This document shows, piece by piece, positions 8,232 through 15,619 of a DNA stretch of 64,000 nt. Origin of the DNA: CAZBLP01 sp964492825 (GTDB taxonomy: Bacteria > DYJV01); the NCBI GenBank assembly GCA_964492825.1, contig CAZBLP010000001.1, positions 1 to 64,000 on the forward strand. The letters are read 5' to 3'. The position numbers and the translations under genes were made by a program. The notes beneath the pieces are model-generated. The model saw nothing but the letters and a program-made list of their open reading frames with translations, did not search any database and was not told the DNA's origin. Each line of letters opens with the position of its first letter. The first letter of the stretch is position 1.

Positions 8232-8726
8232 ATGAGTGGGAAAATAGTAAAATTTATTGACAAGCTTAATGATGCAATAGGAATAATAACAGGATTTGCG
8301 ACATTTTTGCTGCTTTTAATGGTTTTGTGGGGAGTGTTTGCAAGATATGTGCTAAGATCTCCAAGTCATATAGCACTTGAAATAAGCGGATATTTTATGG
8401 TGTTACTTTCATTTTTAGGAGCAGGGTATATTCTTTTAAAGGAGAAGCATGTTAGTGTTCAAGTATTAACTGTTAAAATACCTGAAAAGTATAAAAAATT
8501 ACACCAACTTTCTGTAAATATTATTTTAGCTTTATTTTCTTTTTTAATAATTTATGAAGGAATATCTTTTACAATTCTTTCATATACGGAAAACTATCGT
8601 TCAACAAGTTTGTTGAATTTTCCTCTATGGATTGTTTTTGCTACAATTCCTTTTGGAACTTTTTTCTTTTTTTTGCAGACCATCAGGAATATTTTGAAAA
8701 CTTTCACTGATAATAAGGATTATTAA
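8232..8726 (+). CDS. dctQ: TRAP transporter small permease DctQ
   Basis: This 164-residue inner-membrane protein has four predicted hydrophobic helices, the usual size and topology of the TRAP Q subunit. A typical segment is WGVFARYVLRSPSHIALEIS, where the conserved FxRYV and Glu motif of DctQ can be seen, followed by GAGYILLKEKHVSV. It bridges the P protein and the M subunit. Its stop codon shares a base with the dctM start. The 33-base gap after dctP is AT-rich with only a weak ribosome-binding site. Confidence 0.9.
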   Translation: MSGKIVKFIDKLNDAIGIITGFATFLLLLMVLWGVFARYVLRSPSHIALEISGYFMVLLSFLGAGYILLKEKHVSVQVLTVKIPEKYKKLHQLSVNIILALFSFLIIYEGISFTILSYTENYRSTSLLNFPLWIVFATIPFGTFFFFLQTIRNILKTFTDNKDY

Positions 8727-10027
8727 TGGATATTTTCGTTACATTTGTTATTCTGGGATTGCTTATCCTGATGCTATTATACGGTATTCCGGTTTTTGCT
8801 TCTCTCGGTATTAGCAGTGTTGTTGCCATTGTTATGACAAAAGGTGTAGAAGGTCTTACTGTTATTCCTGAAATCTATTATGAAAAAATGGATAATTTTG
8901 TTCTTATAGCAATACCTCTTTTTATATTAATGGGAGAGATTCTTTTTCATACAGGAATAGGCAGTGACCTCTACAAAATGGCAAGCAGATGGACAAATAG
9001 AATTCCAGGTGGATTGGCAATGGGTACAGTTGTAGCCAGCACCGTCTTTGGTGCAATGTGCGGAGTAAGCGTTGCAGGTGCAGCTACAATTGGTGCTTTT
9101 GCTGTTCCTGAAATGTTAAGAAGAGGTTATGACAGGTCTCTTGCTACAGGTTCCGTTGCAGCTTCCGGTGCTCTTGCTCTTCTTATTCCCCCGAGTATAG
9201 GATTTATTCTATATGGTGCTGTTGCTGACGAATCAGTAGGAAGGCTGTTTATTGCAGGAATTTTACCAGGTATTGTACTTGCAATATGCATGATGATTTA
9301 TATTTTTGTTGTTGCAGTTGTTACACCTCATAAAGCTCCTATTCCAGATGAGAAAATCACATGGAAAATGAGATTTGAATCTCTTTTCAGATGCTGGGCA
9401 GCATTATTTCTTATAATTCTTGTGCTTGGAAGCATTTATTTTGGAATAGCAACCCCCACGGAATCAGCGGCAATAGGTGCAGCAGGTGCATTTTTTCTTG
9501 CGTTTTTTGTGTATAAAAGCCTTAATTGGAAAGTGTTTTCGGATATTCTTTTATCAACAATGAAAACAACAGGAATGATTTTATTTATCTTCATTAATGC
9601 AATGTTGTTTGGTTATATTCTTACAAGGCTTCAGGTACCACAGCACCTGGCAAGTCTCGTTGCTGAAGCGCATATGGCAAAATGGGCGGTACTTACATCT
9701 GTAATAATTCTTTTAATATTTTTAGGCATGTTTTTAGATGGTGCGTCTGTTATTTTAATAGCCACGCCAATTTTACTTCCTGTTATGGAAGTTATAGGTT
9801 ATGACAAAATCTGGTTCGGAGTGATTTTAATGATAACAATTGAAATGGCTGTGATTACTCCTCCTGTTGGTTTGAATCTATATGTTATTAAAAGTATTGC
9901 TCCTGATACTGTTACATTAAAAGATATTATTACAGGTGCTATGCCGTTTGTATTTGTTGAGATTCTTGTGATAATATTTTTCATACTTTTTCCAAAAACA
10001 GTTTTGTGGCTTCCAATGAAAATGTAG
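8726..10027 (+). CDS. dctM: TRAP transporter large permease DctM
   Basis: This 433-residue protein with about twelve hydrophobic segments is the sodium-coupled transport subunit of a TRAP system. DctM hallmarks are the N-terminal LLYGIPVFASLGISSVVA, FILMGEILFHTG, and VASTVFGAMCGVSVAGAATIG followed by SGALALLIPPSIGFILYGA. The C-terminal MAVITPPVGLNLYVIK is also diagnostic. It is coupled to dctQ by a one-base overlap. The next ORF, livG, begins inside or just after its 3' end. Substrates of this family are mostly C4-dicarboxylates, keto acids or aromatic acids; this one is not assignable. Confidence 0.94.
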   Translation: MDIFVTFVILGLLILMLLYGIPVFASLGISSVVAIVMTKGVEGLTVIPEIYYEKMDNFVLIAIPLFILMGEILFHTGIGSDLYKMASRWTNRIPGGLAMGTVVASTVFGAMCGVSVAGAATIGAFAVPEMLRRGYDRSLATGSVAASGALALLIPPSIGFILYGAVADESVGRLFIAGILPGIVLAICMMIYIFVVAVVTPHKAPIPDEKITWKMRFESLFRCWAALFLIILVLGSIYFGIATPTESAAIGAAGAFFLAFFVYKSLNWKVFSDILLSTMKTTGMILFIFINAMLFGYILTRLQVPQHLASLVAEAHMAKWAVLTSVIILLIFLGMFLDGASVILIATPILLPVMEVIGYDKIWFGVILMITIEMAVITPPVGLNLYVIKSIAPDTVTLKDIITGAMPFVFVEILVIIFFILFPKTVLWLPMKM

Positions 10028-10035
10028 GAGTAAAT

Positions 10036-10797
10036 TTGATTTTAAAAGTAGAAAACTTAGGACATAGCTTTGGTAAGTTTCAGGTTTTAGAAAACATTAA
10101 TCTATCTGTAAAGAAAGGTGTGATTACCGCATTAATAGGACCTAATGGTGCTGGTAAAACTACCTTTTACAACGTTATTTCTGGTAAATATCAGCCTACG
10201 GAAGGTAAAGTTTTTTTTAAAAATATGGATATTACGAAACTTCCTGCATATAAAATCGTTGATTTGGGTTTGGCAAGATCTTTTCAGGTTACAAATATAT
10301 TTCCGAATTTAACAGTTATTGAGAATATTCTTATTCCTTTGATTTTGCATAATAAAAAGTCCTTTTCCGTTTTTAAGTCTTTGAAAAAAGATAGTAAACT
10401 TTTTCAAAAAGCTGAAAACATACTTGATAAAATTTCATTATCACAATTTAGAGATAGAAAAGCTTCAGAATTGTCATACGGTGATAAAAGATTAATAGAA
10501 ATAGGAATAGTTTTGTCACGTGAACCTGAAATGATACTTCTTGACGAACCTACTGCAGGTATGAATCCTGAAGAAACAAACAAAATGATAGAAATGATAA
10601 AAGAGCTGGCAGATAAGTTTAACACAACATTTTTTATTACTGAACATGATATGAAAGTGGTATTTTCACTGGCGTCTTATATATATGTTTTACATCAGGG
10701 ATGTTTGCTTGCTCAAGGAGCACCTGATGAAATAAAAGAAAATCATCTGGTAAAAGAAGCATACCTCGGAGGGAGCATTGATACTGTCGGTAAATGA
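10036..10797 (+). CDS. livG: ABC transporter ATP-binding protein LivG
   Basis: This cytoplasmic ATPase shows Walker A GPNGAGKTTFYNVISG, the LivG-specific RSFQVTNIFPNLTVIEN, signature LSYGDKRLIEIGIVL and Walker B MILLDEPTAGMNPEE with switch ITEHDM. It should pair with LivF below to energise LivHM. The TTG at 10036 is preferred because AGGAG ends 5 bases before it and the product then starts MILKVENLGHSFG, the usual LivG N-terminus. An in-frame ATG at 10006 inside dctM would add ten unrelated residues. Its position after dctM rather than livM is the odd feature. Confidence 0.92.
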   Translation: MILKVENLGHSFGKFQVLENINLSVKKGVITALIGPNGAGKTTFYNVISGKYQPTEGKVFFKNMDITKLPAYKIVDLGLARSFQVTNIFPNLTVIENILIPLILHNKKSFSVFKSLKKDSKLFQKAENILDKISLSQFRDRKASELSYGDKRLIEIGIVLSREPEMILLDEPTAGMNPEETNKMIEMIKELADKFNTTFFITEHDMKVVFSLASYIYVLHQGCLLAQGAPDEIKENHLVKEAYLGGSIDTVGK

Positions 10798-11473
10798 TAT
10801 TCATGTTTATATAAAAGAGAGTTACATTTTACAAGGTGTATCTCTCAAAGTTAATAAAGGTGAAGTTGTATGTCTGCTTGGCAGAAACGGTGCAGGAAAA
10901 ACTACCACTCTCAGAAGCATAATTGGATTTTTGCGTCCTAAAAAAGGAAATATAATTTTCAATAAAGAAAATATTGAAAAAAATCGCGTTTATGAAAATA
11001 TTAGAAAGGGTCTGGGATTTGTGCCTGAAGACAGAAGAATTTTTCCTGACTTAACAGTTCATGAGAATCTGGAAGTTGCTTTTATAGATAGAGGCAAGAA
11101 TCAGTGGGAAATTGAAAAAATCTATGAAGAGATACCTCTTTTGAAAAGTTTGCGTAATAAAAAAGGTGGAGCAATGAGTGGAGGTGAGCAACAGATAGTT
11201 GCAATAGCAAGAGCTCTTGCCACAAATCCCTCTCTTTTACTGCTTGATGAACCGTGTGAAGGATTAGCTCCGGTAATAGTTGAAAAATTAGGAGAAATAA
11301 TAATTAATTTAAAAAAACAGCTTCCTGTATTATTAAGTGAGCAAAATGCTTTTTTTGCAATGGAAGTTTCTGATAGAGGCTATATTATTGATAAAGGTCA
11401 GATAAGATTTCAAGGTGAAATATCTGATTTAAAATATGATTCTGAAGTTCAGTCAAAATATCTGGCAGTTTAA
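10778..11473 (+). CDS. livF: ABC transporter ATP-binding protein LivF
   Basis: This 231-residue ATPase is of normal LivF length. Motifs are Walker A GRNGAGKTTTLRSIIGF, the LivF block LGFVPEDRRIFPDLTVHENL, signature MSGGEQQIVAIARAL and Walker B LLLLDEPCEGLAPV. Translation starts at TTG 10778, overlapping livG by 20 bases, with CGGAGGG as ribosome-binding site. It closes the composite operon; the convergent holA stop is only 5 bases away and no terminator hairpin is visible between them. Compared with the first livF in the window it lacks the basic C-terminal tail. Confidence 0.92.
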   Translation: MILSVNDIHVYIKESYILQGVSLKVNKGEVVCLLGRNGAGKTTTLRSIIGFLRPKKGNIIFNKENIEKNRVYENIRKGLGFVPEDRRIFPDLTVHENLEVAFIDRGKNQWEIEKIYEEIPLLKSLRNKKGGAMSGGEQQIVAIARALATNPSLLLLDEPCEGLAPVIVEKLGEIIINLKKQLPVLLSEQNAFFAMEVSDRGYIIDKGQIRFQGEISDLKYDSEVQSKYLAV

Positions 11474-11478
11474 TGTTT

Positions 11479-12453
11479 TTATTTGTATGAAAAGAAAAAA
11501 TCAATTAAAAAGTTTTTAAAAACCATTTCTCTGTCTTTGCCGCTAATTCTTATTTTATATTGCAACAGAAGCAATTTCTCCAGGATGTTCGATAACTCTG
11601 AAAATGAAAATAAGTTGAGTTTTTCATATAATTTTTTAAAAGCATATGGGTTGATTTTTAAGGTCTTTTGAATATCATTGTATTTCAAATTTTTTTCTTT
11701 ATTTAAAGATTTAATTAATAACAGATTTGATGCGCTATTTATCAGCATATTTAGAATATATTCCACATCTGTTTTCATTTGTAGAAGATTATTATATATT
11801 TCCAATGTTTTTTGAAAATTTTTGGTAAAAAAACAATCAATAAAATGGAATATGTTTTCTTCTTTTGTTGAGAATATAATTTTTTTAACATGTTCAACTG
11901 TTAAAGGCTTTGTTTTATCATGGAAATCTACAATTTTTCTTAATTCTGAATACAATGATTCCAAATCATCAGGAATGCTTTCCAAAATAAATTCATCAAT
12001 GTTTGATGTAATCTGAACATTATTTTTTATAAAAAAATTTCTTATAATTTTTTTTAATTCATTTTTCTTAGGTACAGGCATTGAAAAAAAACAGTGATTT
12101 TGCTGGGAACAGTCTAATAATTTTTTACTTTTTATTTTGTTAAAAAAGAAAATAATTTTATTTTTAAAGTTTTTTTTGTCTGTTATTAAGTTAATAATTT
12201 CTTTTTCATAATTACCGCAATCATATACATAGATTAAAAATTTTTCTCCAAAAAGAGAAGTGCTACGTAAATGTTCGTAAACTTCCTGAAAAGAAGCTTC
12301 ATTTAAAAAGAAATTCATTTCAGTATATTTATTGTTAAAATAAGTGTTAATAAAACTTTTTATCTTTTTTTTTAAATAAAGATCCGGACATTCAATAATG
12401 TAAATATCATTTTGATTGTTTGTAAAAAAATCTTTAAAGGAGTTGTAGCTCAT
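11479..12453 (-). CDS. holA: DNA polymerase III subunit delta
   Basis: This 324-residue protein matches the delta subunit of the clamp loader. The N-terminal domain (YIIECPDLYLKKKIKSFIN) is the RecA-like region of HolA, followed by ESIPDDLESLYSELRKI, the segment that recurs in HolA proteins as NDLxxLxxELxKL. In the replisome it opens the beta sliding clamp. It overlaps the lptE stop by one base. The lptE-holA pair is a frequent arrangement in Gram-negative genomes and supports both calls. The sequence is very lysine- and asparagine-rich, in keeping with the base composition. Confidence 0.85.
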   Translation of the reverse strand: MSYNSFKDFFTNNQNDIYIIECPDLYLKKKIKSFINTYFNNKYTEMNFFLNEASFQEVYEHLRSTSLFGEKFLIYVYDCGNYEKEIINLITDKKNFKNKIIFFFNKIKSKKLLDCSQQNHCFFSMPVPKKNELKKIIRNFFIKNNVQITSNIDEFILESIPDDLESLYSELRKIVDFHDKTKPLTVEHVKKIIFSTKEENIFHFIDCFFTKNFQKTLEIYNNLLQMKTDVEYILNMLINSASNLLLIKSLNKEKNLKYNDIQKTLKINPYAFKKLYEKLNLFSFSELSNILEKLLLLQYKIRISGKDREMVFKNFLIDFFFSYK

Positions 12454-12977
12454 TAGAAATTATACGAGAATAACCAGTGATAAATTTCTCCTGCTATTTC
12501 TGCACATATTTTTTTCAGAAATTCTTTCTTTTTAGCTTCCGATGCACCAACATCAAAATTTCTTTTTCCAGTGTATCCTGATGCATACTCTCTGTTCCAA
12601 TAGAATGTTTTCTGTTTTAAAATTTTGCCATATTTGTTTTTTACAATAATATTAACTTTAAGCTCAAGTCTGTATTCAAGAGTTTTATCTGAAGATGAAT
12701 AAGAAATTGAAGTTTTTTTAAAATCTAAAATTTTACCGTCAATAAAATATTCTGCTTCATTTTCAAATACAACTTTTACATTGGGATGAAGTATTAATTC
12801 TCTTTTTAATTCTTCTATGAAATAATTATCAAGCCATGGCTCGCTTGTATTATTTTTAAGATAAGGTAGGTATATTTTTGCTATGTTTTTATTATCAGGA
12901 TAACCGAATCTGTATCCGCAAGATGCAATTAATGTTAATAATATCAGTAATATTGTAATTTTTATAATTTTATTCAT
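12453..12977 (-). CDS. lptE: LPS-assembly lipoprotein LptE
   Basis: This 174-residue protein starts MNKIIKITILLILLTLIASC, a lipoprotein signal with lipobox IASC, and continues GYRFGYP, the N-terminus typical of LptE. The region SEPWLDNYFIEELKRELILHP matches the LptE fold. LptE plugs the LptD barrel that inserts lipopolysaccharide in the outer membrane, so the host has an LPS-containing outer membrane. The frame stays open to a TTG at 13013, but the ATG at 12977 gives a proper signal peptide. Coupling to holA is by a one-base overlap. Confidence 0.85.
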   Translation of the reverse strand: MNKIIKITILLILLTLIASCGYRFGYPDNKNIAKIYLPYLKNNTSEPWLDNYFIEELKRELILHPNVKVVFENEAEYFIDGKILDFKKTSISYSSSDKTLEYRLELKVNIIVKNKYGKILKQKTFYWNREYASGYTGKRNFDVGASEAKKKEFLKKICAEIAGEIYHWLFSYNF

Positions 12978-13083
12978 AAAAATTTTACTATAATAAAAAA
13001 AATTTTTAATCAAGTATTAATTTTCTAATACCAACAGAGAGTTAATACATTTTTCATATTTAGAAAATTTTTGACAATTTTTC

Positions 13084-13112
13084 TTGACAAATCAGACACA
13101 ACTTTGTTAACG
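13084..13112 (+). promoter_or_regulatory. Possible promoter of tRNA-Val
   Basis: A perfect TTGACA at 13084-13089 is followed 17 bases later by the weak -10 TTAACG (13107-13112), placing the start about 7 bases before the tRNA. A second TTGACA at 13071 has no better -10. The assignment rests mainly on position. Confidence 0.4.
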
Positions 13113-13125
13113 AGCATAACCTCAT

Positions 13126-13197
13126 AGGCGCATAGCTCAGTGGGAGAGCGCTGCCTTGACGCGGCAGAGGTCGGCGGTTCAATACCGCCTGCGCCTA
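13126..13197 (+). tRNA. tRNA-Val (anticodon GAC)
   Basis: A complete 72-base cloverleaf can be folded by hand. The acceptor AGGCGCA pairs with TGCGCCT over all seven positions, the D-stem is GCTC/GAGC, and the anticodon stem CTGCC/GGCAG carries loop TTGACGC (GAC at 34-36). The T-stem GGCGG/CCGCC has loop TTCAATA and the discriminator base is A. No CCA is encoded. The last three bases (13195-13197) coincide with the stop codon of the convergent gene on the minus strand. Confidence 0.97.
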
Positions 13198-14217
13198 TTG
13201 AAGTTTATATTCTTCTCTAAGCTCTTCTGAAAGTCTTTTTAGCACACCAAAAGATTCTGTTACTGTTTTATCTTTGTCTTTGTTAACAAGGCAGCATGTA
13301 GCAGGTGAAAGCAAACTTTGGGCAAGTAACTGTTCTTCTGAAACACCGGCTTTTATAATAATATCCCATATTTTTCTTAATAATTGTTTTAAAGTGGAAA
13401 GATTTTCTTTTACAAACGGTTCATAATTTGTAGGAACAATACCCCAGACAATTATACCGCCTCTTTCAATGTAATTTTTAATTGAGTTTCCGTAAAGTGG
13501 TATGACTTTTTGATTAGTATGAATATCAATTGATGCTATATCCATGTCAAATCCAAATAAAAAATCCCAGTCAGGATTACCGCAGAGATGAATTCCCCGT
13601 GGTCTGTCTATCATGTTAAAGAGATTCTCAATATCCTGTTTTGCAAAAACATCGCTGTAACCTGACAAAGCACTAAAGAGAAATTGTAAGCCCGGTTCGT
13701 CAATAAACATAAAAGCATTTTCATTTTTCTTTTTTAATCTTTTTAACTGGACATTTATCCTCCTTGCCATAAATTCAAACATAAACGGCCTTATTTCATC
13801 ATTAAAAAGTATTGGTCTGTCATTTTCATCTTTAATGTAAAATCCGAAACTAACAGGACCTTCCAGTTGTCCTCTAATTGCAACATGTTTCGAAAGGTCG
13901 AAATTTAAAAATTTATGATAAACAACTGAGTATTTTTCACTTATATCAAAAAAATCATCATTTTCCCAATTACTCATGGTTTCGCCAAGTTCATTATAAA
14001 ACTTTTCAGTTGAAAACCTTAAAGTCCTTTTTTTCAAATCCAGAATGATTCCCGGGAAATTTTCAGATGCCTGCACATACATATCTTCATAATAACTATA
14101 CAGTGCAAGCTGGGGCCAGAAAGGGATATCAAGAGAAAGAGCAAGATTAAGAGCTTCATCAACATCTGTATGAGGCATAACACCCATGGCGGTTGTTAAT
14201 AAATTTCCTGTTTTCAT
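13195..14217 (-). CDS. MetE/UroD-superfamily methyltransferase-like protein
   Basis: This 340-residue TIM-barrel protein resembles the core catalytic half of cobalamin-independent methionine synthase and the uroporphyrinogen decarboxylase superfamily. Visible pointers are FMFIDEPGLQFL on a barrel strand, IHLCGNPDW with the His-x-Cys pair that binds zinc in MetE, and LSPATCCLVN where MetE has its last zinc-ligand Cys. It lacks the N-terminal half of MetE. A short methyltransferase acting on a corrinoid protein or thiol is plausible, but the substrate is unknown. AGGAGG lies 8 bases before the ATG at 14217; the longer frame to 14244 lacks one. It is monocistronic between a tRNA and a divergent aminotransferase. 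Confidence 0.75.
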   Translation of the reverse strand: MKTGNLLTTAMGVMPHTDVDEALNLALSLDIPFWPQLALYSYYEDMYVQASENFPGIILDLKKRTLRFSTEKFYNELGETMSNWENDDFFDISEKYSVVYHKFLNFDLSKHVAIRGQLEGPVSFGFYIKDENDRPILFNDEIRPFMFEFMARRINVQLKRLKKKNENAFMFIDEPGLQFLFSALSGYSDVFAKQDIENLFNMIDRPRGIHLCGNPDWDFLFGFDMDIASIDIHTNQKVIPLYGNSIKNYIERGGIIVWGIVPTNYEPFVKENLSTLKQLLRKIWDIIIKAGVSEEQLLAQSLLSPATCCLVNKDKDKTVTESFGVLKRLSEELREEYKLQ

Positions 14218-14379
14218 ATAAAAACCTCCTGTTAAATTAGTCAATAGTCGTTAGTCTATAATTCTGATTTGGGATACATTATTCAGTTTTCAGCTTGAAA
14301 TATTGAATTTCAAAACTCGAAATATGAAAAAAATAAAATTAAAATATAGATTATGTACAATGTTTAGTCAAGATATTAA

Positions 14380-14408
14380 TTGAAAAATTTGAGAGTTAGT
14401 GTTAATAT
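14380..14408 (+). promoter_or_regulatory. Promoter of the aminotransferase-ligA operon
   Basis: TTGAAA (14380-14385) and TAATAT (14403-14408) have a 17-base spacing and lie about 32 bases before the aminotransferase ATG. It would also be the nearest visible promoter for ligA and possibly the CO dehydrogenase genes. Confidence 0.55.
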
Positions 14409-14440
14409 TAATGTAACAAAAAACAAAATTCGGAGGCCAT

Positions 14441-15619
14441 ATGTTATTTGCAAAAAGAGTAGAGACATTAAAACCATCTGCTACATTAGAGATTACAGCT
14501 AAGGCCAATCAGCTTAAAAGCGAAGGATTTGATGTTATAGGATTCGGAGCTGGAGAACCTGATTTTGATACACCTGATAATATTAAGCAAGCTGCTGTTA
14601 CTGCTATTAATAATGGCAAGACAAAATATACACCAGTGCCGGGAATTATAGAGCTTAGAAAAGCTGTTGCCAACAGGTTTTCTTCAGATTATGGTGTGAA
14701 ATATGATTTTAGCGAAGTTATAGTCTCATGCGGAGGTAAACATTCTCTTTTTAATATTTTTATGTCTATTTTAAACTCTGGTGACGAAGTTATTATACCG
14801 TCTCCATATTGGGTCTCTTATCCTGCAATGGTAGAGCTCTGCGGAGGCAAACCTGTTATTATTAACAGCTCTATTAATGAAGGTTTTAAATTAACTCCTG
14901 ATAAACTAAAAAAAGCTATTACAGATAAAACAAAAGCAGTTGTGATTAATTCCCCTTCCAATCCCACTGGGTCTTCTTATTCTGGGGATGAGCTAAAAAG
15001 CCTGGTTGATATTTTAAAAAATAAGGATATTTATATAATTTCAGATGATATTTATTATAAAATTATTTATGATAATTACAAATTTGTAAATGCAGTTATG
15101 CTTTATCCGGACATTAAGGATAAGGTAATAATTGTAAACGGTGTTTCTAAAACATATTCAATGACAGGCTGGAGAATAGGTTTTACTCTGGCAAATAAAG
15201 AAATTATTTCAGTAATGAGTAAAATTCAGGGACAGTCCACTTCCAATCCAACCTCCATTGCACAGTATGCAGCTCTTGAAGCAGTTGCAGGAGACCAAAG
15301 TGTTATTAAAGATATGGTGTCAGAATTTAAAAAAAGACGTGACTTTATTGTTAAAGAATTAAATGAAATAAGTGGAGTAAAGTGCTATAATCCTGAAGGA
15401 GCATTTTATGTTTTTCCGGATATTTCAGGTGTGATTAAAAATAAAAATTTAAAAGGTTCTGCTGATTTTTCATCAAAACTGCTTGATGAAAAAAAAGTTG
15501 CTGTTGTACCTGGAGTGGCTTTTGGAAATGACAGCCATATAAGGCTATCTTATGCTACTTCAATGAAGAATATAGAGGAAGGTATTAAAAGAATCAAAGA
15601 ATTTTGCAAACATGAATAA
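14441..15619 (+). CDS. aspC: Class I/II PLP aminotransferase, aspartate aminotransferase type
   Basis: This 392-residue fold-type I PLP enzyme is of the bacterial aspartate aminotransferase (AAT I-beta) group. Family marks are the N-terminal FGAGEPDFDTPDNI, NSPSNPTGSSY for the PLP-binding Asn, and the Schiff-base lysine in VSKTYSMTGWRIGF. The C-terminal Arg that binds the substrate alpha-carboxylate is in HIRLSYA. It interconverts aspartate and oxaloacetate or a related pair, in the cytoplasm. CGGAGG lies 7 bases before the start. It overlaps ligA by 8 bases, so the two are co-translated. Exact amino acid specificity is not resolved by sequence. Confidence 0.9.
   Translation: MLFAKRVETLKPSATLEITAKANQLKSEGFDVIGFGAGEPDFDTPDNIKQAAVTAINNGKTKYTPVPGIIELRKAVANRFSSDYGVKYDFSEVIVSCGGKHSLFNIFMSILNSGDEVIIPSPYWVSYPAMVELCGGKPVIINSSINEGFKLTPDKLKKAITDKTKAVVINSPSNPTGSSYSGDELKSLVDILKNKDIYIISDDIYYKIIYDNYKFVNAVMLYPDIKDKVIIVNGVSKTYSMTGWRIGFTLANKEIISVMSKIQGQSTSNPTSIAQYAALEAVAGDQSVIKDMVSEFKKRRDFIVKELNEISGVKCYNPEGAFYVFPDISGVIKNKNLKGSADFSSKLLDEKKVAVVPGVAFGNDSHIRLSYATSMKNIEEGIKRIKEFCKHE

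Noticed and set aside
12978..13013. A longer LptE starting at TTG 13013
   Set aside because: It would place 12 residues before a standard lipoprotein signal, and no ribosome-binding site supports it.
14238..14300. AT-rich text with TTAGTCAATAGTCGTTAGTC, similar in parts to 48540-48605
   Set aside because: The shared words are short and degenerate, so I could not establish a true repeat family by eye.
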